Shown: positions 1 to 11,460 of the stretch, one piece after another | Position numbering within the stretch: the stretch's first letter is position 1 | Layout of the letters: each line of letters opens with the position of its first letter | Origin: Deinococcus marmoris DSM 12784 | GTDB taxonomy: Bacteria; Deinococcota; Deinococci; Deinococcales; Deinococcaceae | NCBI RefSeq assembly: GCF_000701405.1 | Contig: NZ_JNIV01000001.1 | Location: 62,001 to 126,000 of the forward strand | Reading direction: 5' to 3' | Length of the DNA: 64,000 bases | Translations under genes and position numbers: made by a program | The notes under the pieces: generated by a model | Told to the model about the DNA's origin: nothing | Databases searched by the model: none | The model's input: the letters and a program-made list of their open reading frames with translations, nothing else

Positions 1-567
1 CACGAAACGGTCCGTGACAAAGGCGTCCGAGCGTTTGGCCAGCAGGTTTTGCAAGGCGGCGGGATCGCTGGGCAGCGTTCTAATCTCGCCCACCCCCGGC
101 ACCTCGCGCAGCCGCTGGAAATAGGTGGTCCCCACCTGCACCACCACCGTCTTGCCCTTCAGGTCCGCCACCGTTTTTGGTCCACCGGGAGGGCTGAGGA
201 TGACGCCGCCAGAGCAGTAGTCGGGCGTGCTGAAATCCACCGCCTTCAGGCGTTCGGGCGTGATGCCGTGCGATCCCACCACGATATCGAAGCGCTTTTG
301 CCCCAGCCCGATCAGCAGATTGTCGAAGGGCTGGTATTTCCAGACTGGTTTCAGGTCCAGACGGCGGGCCACCTCGTTCATGACCTCCACCTCGAAGCCG
401 CTCAGGGTCTCGCCTTTCAGAAAGATGAACGGCGGGTACGTGGGATCGGTGCCGATGGTCAGGCTGCCAGGGGTCAGGAGTGTGGAAATGGGCGCGGCAG
501 AGGCGACACCTGTTCCGATCACGGCGCTGAGGGACAAACCTAGAACTGTGGACTTCCACTTGAACAT
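1..567 (-). CDS. Amino-acid ABC transporter substrate-binding protein (family 3), partial
   Basis: Periplasmic or surface binding protein that captures a polar amino acid or similar small ligand for an ABC importer. The frame starts at an ATG with an AGGAGGAC ribosome site just upstream and runs off the left edge, so only the N-terminal ~189 residues are seen. A signal peptide (MFKWKSTVLGLSLSAV, then a small-residue cleavage region) precedes the family-3 opening TIGTDPTYPPFIF, the conserved GFEVEVMNEVAR, and DIVVGSHGITPERLKAVDFS. It lies 32 bp downstream of aroB on the same strand, but the good ribosome site suggests independent translation. The ligand cannot be told from this fragment. Confidence 0.85.
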   Translation of the reverse strand, partial: MFKWKSTVLGLSLSAVIGTGVASAAPISTLLTPGSLTIGTDPTYPPFIFLKGETLSGFEVEVMNEVARRLDLKPVWKYQPFDNLLIGLGQKRFDIVVGSHGITPERLKAVDFSTPDYCSGGVILSPPGGPKTVADLKGKTVVVQVGTTYFQRLREVPGVGEIRTLPSDPAALQNLLAKRSDAFVTDRFV

Positions 568-599
568 ACGGTCCTCCTGAAGGGGTTCAGTGTGACAGG

Positions 600-1655
600 T
601 CAGTGCGCGGCGGGAAGGCGGCTCATCTGTACCTGCCATTCCGCAAACGCTCCCTGCAACACGGGTTCCGGCACCCGCGTCAGGTACGGCTGGGCCAGAT
701 CACACAGCAGCACGAAGCGCACGCCCTGTGCATCGGCTTTCTTGTCGCGCGCCATGTAGGGCATGACATCCTCGAAGGTCAGCGGGGGCAGGGGCGCGGG
801 CCGTTGCCATTGCAGAAAAGCCAGCGTGTGCGGTGTCAAATCTGCGCCGCCCATTGCTCTGCTCAGCAACGCGGCGTAATGCATGCCATAGCCCACCGCC
901 TCGCCGTGCGTGACCGCGTGGTCCGTGACCGCCTCCAGCGCGTGCGCCAGCGTATGCCCGAAGTTCAGATAGGCCCGCTCGCCCTGCTCGGTCAGGTCAC
1001 GGGTCACGACTCCGGCCTTGACGGCAATCGCGTCGGCCAGCGTATCTTCCAACTTTGCGCCGCCGGGCCTGAATTCCGGCGAAAGCACCCGCTCCAGCAG
1101 ACTGGGATCGGAGATCAGCCCGTGCTTGTACGCCTCGGCAGCGCCCTCGCGGAACACAGCGTCGGGCAGGGTTGCCAGCGTATCGGTGTCGCACCACACG
1201 GCCTTCGGGGGCCAGAACGCGCCCACCAGATTCTTGCCCTCGGGCAGGTTGACGCCCGTCTTGCCGCCCACCGCCGCGTCCACCATGCCCAGCACCGTCG
1301 TGGGCAGCGTGTAGAAGGCCACGCCGCGCAGGTAACTGGCGGCGGCAAATCCCGCCAGATCGGTGGCCGCGCCGCCGCCCAGGCCCACCACCGCGCCGTC
1401 GCGGGGAATATTGGCGGCGGCAAGCTTGGACAGCACGCCGCTCAGCACTTCCAGCGTCTTGCAGTCGTCGCGGGCGGGGACTTCAATGGTCACCGTAGGG
1501 GAGAGGCTGGCCTGCACTGCCGCCACGAATTGCGCGGGCAGGTCAACCGGATGAATCAGCGCGATATGGCGTTGCGGAACTTTCAGAATGGAGAGTAGTC
1601 CCGCACCCACCTCCACCCCGTATGGCTGCGTCCCGCCAACCTCAATCCGCCGCAC
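600..1655 (-). CDS. aroB: 3-dehydroquinate synthase
   Basis: Second step of the shikimate pathway: closes DAHP to 3-dehydroquinate, using NAD and a divalent metal. The family signatures are present: [13 protein letters not shown] with the following LRGV (NAD binding) and [19 protein letters not shown], then [12 protein letters not shown] and HGEAVGYGM, which carry metal-binding histidines. The chosen start is a GTG two bases after the aroK stop (351 aa, normal length), which fits translational coupling. The frame stays open upstream, but that part overlaps aroK. It is the last of three aro genes in the order aroC-aroK-aroB. Confidence 0.93.
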   Translation of the reverse strand: MRRIEVGGTQPYGVEVGAGLLSILKVPQRHIALIHPVDLPAQFVAAVQASLSPTVTIEVPARDDCKTLEVLSGVLSKLAAANIPRDGAVVGLGGGAATDLAGFAAASYLRGVAFYTLPTTVLGMVDAAVGGKTGVNLPEGKNLVGAFWPPKAVWCDTDTLATLPDAVFREGAAEAYKHGLISDPSLLERVLSPEFRPGGAKLEDTLADAIAVKAGVVTRDLTEQGERAYLNFGHTLAHALEAVTDHAVTHGEAVGYGMHYAALLSRAMGGADLTPHTLAFLQWQRPAPLPPLTFEDVMPYMARDKKADAQGVRFVLLCDLAQPYLTRVPEPVLQGAFAEWQVQMSRLPAAH

Positions 1656-1657
1656 CC

Positions 1658-2239
1658 TCAGTCCGCCACAGGTTCGGGAGCGTCGGCCCAGGCATGGGCG
1701 GCGTCGGACCAGGCCCACAGGCGTTCGATGATCTCCTCCACGATTTCCTCGGAGGGTCTGCCGTCGCTGTGGACGTGGATGGTGCCCTGGCGGTACACGC
1801 CCTCGCGCTCGTCCATCAGGCTGCGGATTCGGCCCAGCGGGTCCTCGGCGCGCAGCAGCGGGCGGTCACTGTGCTTGGTGCGCTGGTACACGGTTTCGGG
1901 CGTGGCCCACAAGACCACCACCGGACCACGCGAGAGCAGCGCGGCGCGGTTGGCTTCATGGATAAAGGTGCCGCCGCCCAGACTGATGACCGCGTGTTCC
2001 AGCCGGGACACGCGGCTGACCACCTCAGCCTCGCAGGCGCGGAAATAGCCCTCGCCCTCCTGCTCGAAGACCTCGGGGATGCTCTTGCCCACCACCCGCG
2101 TGATCAGCTTGTCGGTATCGACGAAATGCAGCGCCAGCGCACGCGACAGCTCCCAGCCCACGCGGCTCTTTCCAGTCCCCATGAAGCCAGCCAGCGCCAC
2201 CCAGTCGACTGGGCGTTCGATCAGGCCCGTACCCCACAT
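1658..2239 (-). CDS. aroK: Shikimate kinase
   Basis: Phosphorylates shikimate with ATP. The 193-aa product has the P-loop [11 protein letters not shown], the shikimate-binding DTDKLI and GGGTF motifs, and the lid arginine region (RPLL). The start is placed at the ATG 7 nt after a TAGACT -10 box, the leaderless spacing seen repeatedly in this window. The same frame is open back to a GTG (position 2419) that overlaps the aroC stop as TAGTG. That would add a 60-residue N-terminal extension unlike the family, so a longer coupled form cannot be excluded. The stop lies 2 bp before aroB. Confidence 0.9.
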   Translation of the reverse strand: MWGTGLIERPVDWVALAGFMGTGKSRVGWELSRALALHFVDTDKLITRVVGKSIPEVFEQEGEGYFRACEAEVVSRVSRLEHAVISLGGGTFIHEANRAALLSRGPVVVLWATPETVYQRTKHSDRPLLRAEDPLGRIRSLMDEREGVYRQGTIHVHSDGRPSEEIVEEIIERLWAWSDAAHAWADAPEPVAD

Positions 2240-2246
2240 GGGGGAC

Positions 2247-2252
2247 AGTCTA
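2247..2252 (-). promoter_or_regulatory. -10 box TAGACT for leaderless aroK
   Basis: TAGACT (minus strand) followed by exactly 7 nt and ATG. TANNNT at this spacing is the Deinococcus leaderless promoter pattern. It is the main reason for choosing the short aroK start. Confidence 0.6.
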
Positions 2253-2418
2253 GAGGACTCACCTGTGAGGGAAGTAACAAAGGCACGGTCTGACGTGCCC
2301 TCGGGCGGTTCGGGCGGCGCGGCCAGCAGCACCTGAAGCGCGTCCTCCACGCATTCGGGCAGGCATTCCAGAGCCGACTCCGGGTGGGACGTCTGCGGCG
2401 CGGCCTGACCTGATTCCA

Positions 2419-3567
<1,149 letters not shown>

Positions 3568-3575
3568 ATGGGGTG

Positions 3576-3581
3576 ACTGTA
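3576..3581 (-). promoter_or_regulatory. -10 box TACAGT for aroC
   Basis: TANNNT box 8 nt before the aroC ATG on the minus strand; consistent with a leaderless or nearly leaderless aro transcript. Confidence 0.5.
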
Positions 3582-3644
3582 GCGCCCGGTCCACGTCATT
3601 TGACCCGCCATGCCCAAACAGGGGAGGGGCAGAACAGAGACGGC

Positions 3645-3676
3645 AAAAAGCCCCCTTCCGCTTTTAGGAGGGGGGC
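3645..3676 (-). terminator. Intrinsic terminator after the pil operon
   Basis: Read on the minus strand: a 10-bp G/C stem (GCCCCCCTCC paired with GGAAGGGGGC, loop TAAAAGC) followed directly by TTTTT. It lies 15 bp beyond the pilQ stop and separates the pil operon from aroC. Confidence 0.85.
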
Positions 3677-3690
3677 GATGGATTTGAGTC

Positions 3691-5961
3691 TTACTTGACG
3701 ATGTTTCCGGTAATGACCACCAACAGTTGGGTCTGTTCCTTGCGGGTGGATTCCTTGCCGAACAGGCCGCCGATCACCGGGATGCTGGACAGGAACGGCA
3801 CGCCGTCGTTGTTGCGGGTTTCCTTGGTCTTCAGCAGGCCGCTCAGCAGCAGGGTCTCGCCGCTCTTGAAGGTCAGCGTGGTCTGGGCTTCACTGTTGGT
3901 GAACTGAAGCAGGTTGGGCACCGTCGTAGCGGTGATCACGGTGGTCAGATCGTTGACCTGGCCGCGCACGCGCATGGTGATCGAGCCGTCCGGGGCCACC
4001 TGCGGGCTGTAGAAATCCAGGTTGACGCCGTAGTCGATCTGTTTCTGAATGCCGGGCACATTGGCCGCCGCCGAGGGAATGTTGAGTTCCAGTCTTCCGC
4101 CGCTCTTGACGCTGGCCGCCGCCGTGCCCGAGGCGTTCTGGGTCTGGCCCTCGCTGCCCAGCGAACGCTGACCGCTCTGCATGGTGATTGCGCCGTCGTA
4201 GACGCTCTTGGACAGGCCCTGGTTTTGCAGGGTGTTCAGGGTCGCGCCCAGGTTGAAGCCCATCAGGCTCTGGGTGGGGTTGAAAGCCGCGCCCAGCCCG
4301 CCGCCCCCCGCCGAGACCTGGAAACCGCCGAAGCCGATCTTCCAGTCCATGCCCAGGCTGCGGGCCGCCGTTTCGGTGATTTCCTGAATGCGGACTTGCA
4401 CGTTGATCTGCGGCACTTTCTGGTCCAGTTGCGGAATCAGTTGCGCCACCTGCTCGACCTGATCCGGCGTGCCGCGCACGATCACGGCGTTGGTGCGCTT
4501 GTCGGCGATGATGGTGGCGGGCTGGGTCGCAGGTGTGGCCGCGCCGTCTGCCGCAGCGGTGCCCGTGGTCTGGGGTTGTAGTGGCAGGTTGGCCAGGGGA
4601 CCGCTGACGTAAGGCTGCCCGGTGATCGGGTTGATTAGGGTGGAATTGGGGGTCAGGGTGTTCGCGGTCACTTCCCGCGCCAGGGTGCCTTCCAGGGTGG
4701 CTTTGACTTCCTCGGCACTGGCGTTGATCAGCGTGAAGACGCGCTGCACGGTGCTGGGGGCCACGGGCGCGGCCATGTCCACCTGACCCAGTAGGGCCAG
4801 CGCGGCGCTGAGCTGTTCCTGCGGGCCGCTGATGACCAGCCGCTCGGTGGTGCCGATGGGCGTGACCTTCAGGCCCGGATACTGCGCGGCCAGGAACTTG
4901 GTCACGTCATCGGACTTGCCCCTGGCCGAGTAGACCTGGGTGCCCAGCTTGGGGTCCGGCGCGGCGCTCACGGGGCGGTCCACCTGCGCCAGCAGCTTCA
5001 GGGCCTCACCGAGCTGGTCCTCGGGGCCGCTGACCACGACCTGTCCGGTGGTGCCCACGGGCGAGACGTTCAGGGCCGGGTACTGCTTGCCCAGCAGCGC
5101 CACCACGTCTTCCTGACGGCCATTGACGCTGTACACGCGCTGGACAGTTGCAATGGGGGTGGGCTTGACCACGGCGGGAGCCGACGCCTGCGCGGCGATG
5201 ATCTGGTTCAGCAGTCTTTCAACCTGCGCGACTTCCTGGTTGGTGCCCCGGATGATCACGCTGTTGGAGACCGGCTCGGCCACGATCCGCATGGTGGGCG
5301 AGTCCAGAATGATTTCCTCCTGGCTGGCCTCGGTGGTGGTGTTGCTGGCCTGTGCCCCGGCCACACCTGCGGCGGGCGCGGCGTTGGTCTGGCTGCTGGT
5401 GATCTTGCGCAGGCTGCCGAAGGACAGCTTGAGCTGCCGCTCGGTGTCGGCGGCACTCAGGCCAGCGGGCAGCCTGACGATCTTCTGAATGGGCTTGATG
5501 CCCACCCGCAGCACGTTCTTGCCGCCAATCCCCAGCGTCTCGTAGCTCAGGCCGTAGATGTCGAGCACCAGCGGCCAGACCTCGTTGAAGGGCTTGTCCT
5601 TGAAGGAGTACGACACGGCGCTGCCGGTTGCGGCGGGCGCTGCGCCAGCAGGAGCGGCGGCGTTGGCCGGGGCCGAAACGCTGTTGGCCTGCAACACGCC
5701 GTCCACCGAGGGTTCGATGATGATCTCGTAGCCCGCGCTCATGGCCAGGGCGATCAGCATGGAGGCCAGATCGCTGCCTGCGCGGCGGACCTCGAAGGTC
5801 ACCTTCGCGCCGGAAAGCTGGGGGTCGGCCACGGCGGCCTGCGCGGCGCTGATCTTGGGAGAGGCGGCGGGAACGGCCGGGGTGGGGGTGGTCTGCGCGG
5901 CGGCCATGCCGAGCGCGGCGGTCAGCAGGAGGGCGTAACGGTTCATCATGGCTTGGCTCAC
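3691..5961 (-). CDS. pilQ: Type IV pilus secretin PilQ
   Basis: Outer-membrane secretin through which the pilus, and in competent Deinococcus/Thermus incoming DNA, passes. The 756-aa product starts at a GTG overlapping the upstream stop as GTGA. A signal peptide (MNRYALLLTAALGMAAAQ) is followed by an STN/N0-like region (about 50-160). Several repeated N-type modules follow; two around residues 265-400 share the pattern KQYPxLxVxPxGTTxxxVVSGPxxQL. The C-terminal secretin core ends with GETLLLSGLLKT and VPFLSSIPVIGGLFG, the canonical secretin signature. Alanine-rich linkers join the modules. Last gene of pilM-N-O-P/W-Q. Confidence 0.95.
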   Translation of the reverse strand: MSQAMMNRYALLLTAALGMAAAQTTPTPAVPAASPKISAAQAAVADPQLSGAKVTFEVRRAGSDLASMLIALAMSAGYEIIIEPSVDGVLQANSVSAPANAAAPAGAAPAATGSAVSYSFKDKPFNEVWPLVLDIYGLSYETLGIGGKNVLRVGIKPIQKIVRLPAGLSAADTERQLKLSFGSLRKITSSQTNAAPAAGVAGAQASNTTTEASQEEIILDSPTMRIVAEPVSNSVIIRGTNQEVAQVERLLNQIIAAQASAPAVVKPTPIATVQRVYSVNGRQEDVVALLGKQYPALNVSPVGTTGQVVVSGPEDQLGEALKLLAQVDRPVSAAPDPKLGTQVYSARGKSDDVTKFLAAQYPGLKVTPIGTTERLVISGPQEQLSAALALLGQVDMAAPVAPSTVQRVFTLINASAEEVKATLEGTLAREVTANTLTPNSTLINPITGQPYVSGPLANLPLQPQTTGTAAADGAATPATQPATIIADKRTNAVIVRGTPDQVEQVAQLIPQLDQKVPQINVQVRIQEITETAARSLGMDWKIGFGGFQVSAGGGGLGAAFNPTQSLMGFNLGATLNTLQNQGLSKSVYDGAITMQSGQRSLGSEGQTQNASGTAAASVKSGGRLELNIPSAAANVPGIQKQIDYGVNLDFYSPQVAPDGSITMRVRGQVNDLTTVITATTVPNLLQFTNSEAQTTLTFKSGETLLLSGLLKTKETRNNDGVPFLSSIPVIGGLFGKESTRKEQTQLLVVITGNIVK

Positions 5962-7658
5962 CTTTGGTCCAGTTCGAGAGTTTTGAGTTCTTTGCCCAGG
6001 CTCAGTACGGCGGTGGTGGCGCTCACTTCCTTGACCGTGACCTGAGAGTTGGGGAGGGTCTGGCCCACGGCGACGACCACGTAGCCGTCTTGGCCCCGGA
6101 AGATGGCGGTGTTGATGGGGCCGAGGACAGCGGCGTTAAAGGCCAGTTGCTGCTTTTGCACGAACAGATCGAGCTTGCTGGCATCGGAAGCGGTGTCCGT
6201 CCCAATGCCCCCGGCGTCCTGGCCCAGCGAGGTGATGACCTGTGGGGTGCTGCCGGGAACAGGGGTGCCCGAAACAGGGCTGCCGGACGCGCCGCTGGAC
6301 CCAGGGCGGCCAGCGCCAGTGGTGGCCGTGCTGCCCTGGGCTGCCCCCTGGGCGGGTCTGGACGGGGTGACGGGCACGCGGGTCACGTTGGGCACGTTCA
6401 TCCCGGTGATGGGCGGCACGATGGGCTTGGGCGGCTTGGGCGCGGTGATGACCACGTTGCCCTGCGAACTGGTCTGGCCAGGGGTCCGGGCTGGAGTGCC
6501 TGCGGCGTTCGGGTTTCTGGATGAAGCCGTGCCCGAGCCTGTGCTGCCGCCGATCACGGTCACGCCGGAATCACTGGTGTTGCCGGAGATGGTGCGCCCA
6601 GGAGTACTACCTGAGACCGTGCCGCCCGGTGCCGATGCTGTGCTGCCGGAGCCGCCTGGAATGGCGTTGCTGGAAGGAACGCCGCTGCCGGGGATGTTCA
6701 GACCCGCGCTGGGGTTGCCCAGGCTGGAGTTGCCCAGTCCTGTGCCACCCAGCCCCGTGCTGCCGTCTGCGCCGGGAATGCTGGGCAGGCCGCTGACGCT
6801 GCCGGACGTGACGCCCGTGCTGCCGCCCGCGCCGGGGATCGGGCTGATCGCCAGCGGTCCGGCGTTGGTGCTGGGCGTGATCGGCGTGGTCTGCACACTG
6901 CCCCCCGCCGTGCTGGTCTGCGCGCCTGACGGTGTGCCGCTGCCCGCCAGGCCCGAGGTGGCTGCCGGAGCGGCGGCGTTCTGGGCGTCCTGGGCGCTGC
7001 GGTCCACGGACAGGGGCCGGAAGGGGTTGTTGCTGGGCACGCTGGCAATGCTGGCCTGGGGGTTGATGCCGCCGGGGGTGGTGGCCGCGCCGTCAGGTGC
7101 GCTGGGCACCTCGGGGGTGGGGAAGGGCGGAATGACCTCGATCTCCACGGGCCGGTTGGGCTGCACGGCCAGTGCGCCCGTATCCGTGCCGTTCTGGCCG
7201 GACGCGCCGGTGGCCGGGGTCAGGGGAACGGTCTCCGTACCTGTGGCCAGACCCGTGCCGCTGGGAACCGCGCCGGTGCCTGCCGTGGCGGTGCCGTCGG
7301 TGCTTGGAGCTGCGCCGTCGGTGGCAGCCGTGCCGCTGGCTGGATTGCTGGCTGTGCCGTCACCGCTGGCCGTCGCGCCCTCGTCGCCGGGGGCCGTGCC
7401 CGCTTCGGGACCAGTCGTGGGGCCAGTTGCCGGGTCAGTCGAGGGGTCAGGCGCGGTGCTGGGCAACGTCCCGGTTTGAGTACCAGTCTCGGTGCCGGTG
7501 TCAACGGTGCCGGTGTCGGTGGTTCCTGTGCCCGTGGACTGGGCGGCCAGGGTGCGGTTGTTGGTCCAGACGTACCACGCGCCGATCAGCGCCACCATCA
7601 GCAGCAGCAGCAGCAGCAGTTTCATCTCGCGGGAGAGTTTGATGGGCGCGCGGGTCAC
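5958..7658 (-). CDS. PilP/PilW-like inner-membrane pilus assembly protein with very long low-complexity linker
   Basis: Occupies the pilP position between pilO and pilQ, with GTGA stop/start overlaps on both sides. The 566-aa product has a positively charged N-terminus (MTRAPIKLSREMK), one transmembrane helix (LLLLLLLMVALIGAWYVW), about 430 residues rich in Gly, Ser, Thr, Pro and Ala, and a folded ~90-residue end containing VVVAVGQTLPNSQVTVKEVS. That end resembles the small beta domain by which PilP contacts PilQ. PilP is usually below 200 aa; Thermus/Deinococcus carry a PilW-type protein here. The role as periplasm-spanning connector is inferred from position and layout. Confidence 0.75.
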   Translation of the reverse strand: MTRAPIKLSREMKLLLLLLLMVALIGAWYVWTNNRTLAAQSTGTGTTDTGTVDTGTETGTQTGTLPSTAPDPSTDPATGPTTGPEAGTAPGDEGATASGDGTASNPASGTAATDGAAPSTDGTATAGTGAVPSGTGLATGTETVPLTPATGASGQNGTDTGALAVQPNRPVEIEVIPPFPTPEVPSAPDGAATTPGGINPQASIASVPSNNPFRPLSVDRSAQDAQNAAAPAATSGLAGSGTPSGAQTSTAGGSVQTTPITPSTNAGPLAISPIPGAGGSTGVTSGSVSGLPSIPGADGSTGLGGTGLGNSSLGNPSAGLNIPGSGVPSSNAIPGGSGSTASAPGGTVSGSTPGRTISGNTSDSGVTVIGGSTGSGTASSRNPNAAGTPARTPGQTSSQGNVVITAPKPPKPIVPPITGMNVPNVTRVPVTPSRPAQGAAQGSTATTGAGRPGSSGASGSPVSGTPVPGSTPQVITSLGQDAGGIGTDTASDASKLDLFVQKQQLAFNAAVLGPINTAIFRGQDGYVVVAVGQTLPNSQVTVKEVSATTAVLSLGKELKTLELDQR

Positions 7659-8293
7659 TGGGTTCCTCCTGGGGCGCTGGGAGCCGCTTCCGGTGCCTGC
7701 GTGGTGCCGTCGGCAGCCTGGGCGCTGGCCTGGGCCGGGTCGAAGGTGTAGACGGTCAGGCCCAGGGTGCCCTGCAATTCGGGATCGAAGCTGGTCGCGG
7801 CGGGCAGTTGCAGCGCCACGTTGTTGACGGTGGTAAAGCGTCCGGCGGTTTCCAGGGCGCGCAGGGTCTCGAACATCTGGGCAAATTTGCCGGACACGCC
7901 CATGCTCAGGCCGATGGGCCGCACGCCGCCGGGCAGATTGCCTGCCGCGCCGCTGCCCTGCACCGCAAAGGTGTTCAGGGTGGCCCCGCTGGCCGCCATG
8001 GTGCGGCGCAGTTCATCGAGGACCGCGCCGAAATTGGCGGCCTCGGGCAGGGCGGTCACGAACTCCTGCTGGTCGATACGCAGTTTGGCGACGCGTTCAC
8101 GCAGTGCGGGCAGGCCCTGCGAGGCCGAACGCATGACGGTCACGCGGGTCTGGAGAGGCTCGACCTGACTTTGCAGGTCCGTGATCTGCTGCTGCCGGGG
8201 CTGAAAGCGCAGCACGAACCACAGCGCCAGCACCAGCAGGCACACGGCCACGACGATCAGGAACAGGTTTCTGGGAGAGAGTTTAGTTGACAC
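7655..8293 (-). CDS. pilO: Type IV pilus assembly protein PilO
   Basis: Inner-membrane alignment protein that pairs with PilN. The 212-aa product has a short cytoplasmic start (MSTKLSPRN), one transmembrane helix (LFLIVVAVCLLVLALWFVL), a coiled-coil stretch (PRQQQITDLQSQVEPLQTR) and a ferredoxin-like periplasmic domain with PIGLSMGVSGKFAQMFETL, typical of PilO. The start is a GTG inside the end of pilN (11-bp overlap); the longer open frame upstream overlaps pilN and is Arg/Pro-rich, so it was not used. The stop overlaps the next start as GTGA. Confidence 0.88.
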   Translation of the reverse strand: MSTKLSPRNLFLIVVAVCLLVLALWFVLRFQPRQQQITDLQSQVEPLQTRVTVMRSASQGLPALRERVAKLRIDQQEFVTALPEAANFGAVLDELRRTMAASGATLNTFAVQGSGAAGNLPGGVRPIGLSMGVSGKFAQMFETLRALETAGRFTTVNNVALQLPAATSFDPELQGTLGLTVYTFDPAQASAQAADGTTQAPEAAPSAPGGTQ

Positions 8294-9027
8294 TGCCCGC
8301 TCCTTGTGCTGGCGCGGCTGCCGGTGCGGCGGGCGTGGCCGGGTCCGTACCCGGAGCAGGCTGCACCGCTGGCGTTTCCGTCCCGGCAGGCGGCCCGCCC
8401 ACGATCCCGACACTGGCCGTGAAGGTGTACTGCGGCCTGGATGCTGCCCCGCCATCTGCGGTCCCGCCGTTTGCCGCCCCGCCCTGCGCGTCACTTTGCA
8501 GCGACTTGAAGTTCACGCCGAAATTGGGGTTGTCCTCGTAGAGTTTCAGAAAATTCACCACGGCCTGCTGGCTGGTGGCCGTACCGCTCAGATCGATCTC
8601 GCGCGTCACCGCTTTGCCCATGTAGATGCCGCCCTGCTGCAACGTGACGAGGTTGCCCGCGTCCAGATTGCGGATGGTCATGGAATTGACCGCCAGGCTG
8701 CCGTCGTTGGGAAGCTGAGAGGTAAAGGCGGCCAGATCGTTGGTCCAATACGTTTTGCCGGTTCTGAGTTGCTGGGCGATGGACGTGACCTGTTCCAGCG
8801 TGCGCGCCTCCGCCGTCAGGGTGTCGAATTCCTGCTTGGCGGGGGCCAGGGCGGCCACCTCGCCGTTCAGGGCGTCGATCTCCCGGTTCAGGTCACCCAC
8901 GCGGGTGGCAGTGACCACTTCTGGAATCAGGATGGCGGCCACCAGGGCCACCGGCAGGACGTAGGTGGCGTACTTCCAGGCACTGGGCGCAGACTGTTTG
9001 CGGTACTGCGCGGGCAGCAGGTTGATT

Positions 9028-9041
<14 letters not shown>
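8283..9041 (-). CDS. pilN: Type IV pilus assembly protein PilN
   Basis: Inner-membrane partner of PilM and PilO. The N-terminal MAVVEINLLPAQYRK contains the conserved INLLP motif that docks into PilM. A transmembrane helix (ATYVLPVALVAAILIPEVV), a coiled coil (about 50-100) and a periplasmic domain with DLSGTATSQQAVVNFLKLYEDN follow. The C-terminal ~60 residues are Ala/Pro/Gly-rich, an extension not usual in proteobacterial PilN. The start overlaps the end of pilM by 14 bp, so the genes are translationally coupled. Confidence 0.9.
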
Positions 9042-10206
<1,165 letters not shown>

Positions 10207-10233
10207 TCTCCCTCCAGATTAGGGTGGATTTTA
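10207..10233 (-). promoter_or_regulatory. pil operon promoter and ribosome site
   Basis: Minus strand: TAAAAT -10 (10228-10233), then GGAGGGAG at 10208-10215 directly before the pilM ATG. Transcription would start about 12-15 nt before the ribosome site, giving a short leader; this is not a leaderless gene. Confidence 0.5.
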
Positions 10234-10661
10234 GCAGGCGCTCATCTGTCGGGAGCTGTTCCAGACGGGAAAAAGAGACGGGTGACGGCGGGCGGGAAGA
10301 CAGAACGCAGCGGCTACCATAAGCCCCTCCATGCAACCACTCCGGCGCTTACCGAACTCTGACACGGCGAAAAACCGTGTCTGGGCCTCAGAACGTGCCG
10401 TGCAGTTTGTCTGCATGGGGACAGGTTTCCTGCCACGCAGTAAAAAACAGGAAGCGTTAATGAAAAGTCTCTTTTCTAAGAAGTGTGTGGAAGGGTCTCG
10501 GGGAGATTCAGGCAGTTAAAAGAGCAGGAAGACGCTCCCCGCAGAGCTGACCCGCCGAACAGTATGGCCTGGAATAGATGTGACGCTGGCCGCATTGTCC
10601 ACCTTGAACGGATAGGAGTTGGCGCTACGAACTGAAGATCTTCAGTCCTGTCCCGTCCGTA
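10234..10661. other. Intergenic stretch without a supported gene
   Basis: About 430 bp between the pil promoter and the end of the lipoprotein gene. Composition is more AT-rich than its neighbours. Short open frames exist (for example a 19-codon one at 10459) but none has a convincing start, codon bias or family motif. It holds one 16-bp perfect palindrome (10631-10646). Confidence 0.5.
10631..10646. repeat. 16-bp perfect palindrome ACTGAAGATCTTCAGT
   Basis: Self-complementary with no loop, just beyond the stop of the 10662-11435 gene. No T-run follows, so a protein-binding site is as likely as a terminator. Confidence 0.4.
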
Positions 10662-11435
10662 TCACCCGCGCTCCCGCAAATCCAGGCCAAAGACGCGCAC
10701 CCCACCCTGCGGGCTGACCGTCACCACATCCCCGCCCACCAGCCCCACCCGTCCTGGCCCGTGCGGCACGCGGCCCACCACGCCGCCCGCCGTGTCCAGC
10801 CGCTGCAACTCCCCGTTCGCCAGGCGGTAGCTGCCGAAGTCGGTGTTCACGCCGGGAACGTCTGCCGACTGTGCGCCCGTGGGGCCAAATCGCAGATACG
10901 GCCCCGCGCCGTTTTCCAGCACCGCGCCGCCCTGTACCCGCAGCAGCTTGCCGCCCAGCAGCACGTAATCCTGGCCGCCCCCGCCCGTGATGGCCGCCGA
11001 GGGAGCGCCGATCACGCCCTGGACCGCCACGCCCGCGTAATTGACGGCGCTGCCGTCCTCGCGGTAGGCGCGGGTGCCACTCAGGGCCACCACCCGGCCC
11101 ACCTGCACGGTCTGTGCGGCGCGGTCCAGCGTGATCACCGCGCCCAGGCCCGGAATGGCCGCCCAGGCGTCCCCGCCGTTCCAGCCCACGTCCACTGCCG
11201 GGGGCAGGCTGGGGCAGCTCACGCGGTACGACGGCACACGCGCCACGCAGGCCCGCCCACCCGAGACCCAAGCCACGCCTTCGGGGGCAAAGGCGGCGCG
11301 GAAGCCGGGGTCTGCGGGCGCGGCGATGGCAGCGGGGCCAGTAGGCCGGGGCTGGGACTGGGCTGGGACCGGGGCGCAGGCCACCAGCGGCAGCAGACCC
11401 AAAGACAGTGGCAAGAGGCGGCGCATAGAAGTCAT
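10662..11435 (-). CDS. Putative lipoprotein of unknown function
   Basis: The 257-aa product starts MTSMRRLLPLSLGLLPLVAC, a lipoprotein signal with lipobox LVAC, so it is predicted to be exported and lipid-anchored. The mature part is Gly/Ala/Val-rich and looks beta-strand-rich, with repeated short blocks such as VAWVSGGRACVA, DAWAAIPGLGAVITLD and QDYVLLGGKLLRVQGGA. These could form a propeller-like fold; I do not recognise a family. It is divergent from the next gene, with only 25 bp between start codons. Confidence 0.6.
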   Translation of the reverse strand: MTSMRRLLPLSLGLLPLVACAPVPAQSQPRPTGPAAIAAPADPGFRAAFAPEGVAWVSGGRACVARVPSYRVSCPSLPPAVDVGWNGGDAWAAIPGLGAVITLDRAAQTVQVGRVVALSGTRAYREDGSAVNYAGVAVQGVIGAPSAAITGGGGQDYVLLGGKLLRVQGGAVLENGAGPYLRFGPTGAQSADVPGVNTDFGSYRLANGELQRLDTAGGVVGRVPHGPGRVGLVGGDVVTVSPQGGVRVFGLDLRERG

Positions 11436-11460
11436 TGTTCCCGGCATTAGGCTGGGGGAT

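Noticed and set aside
10331..10519. 62-codon open frame between pilM and the lipoprotein gene
   Set aside because: No start signal, no codon bias, no motif.
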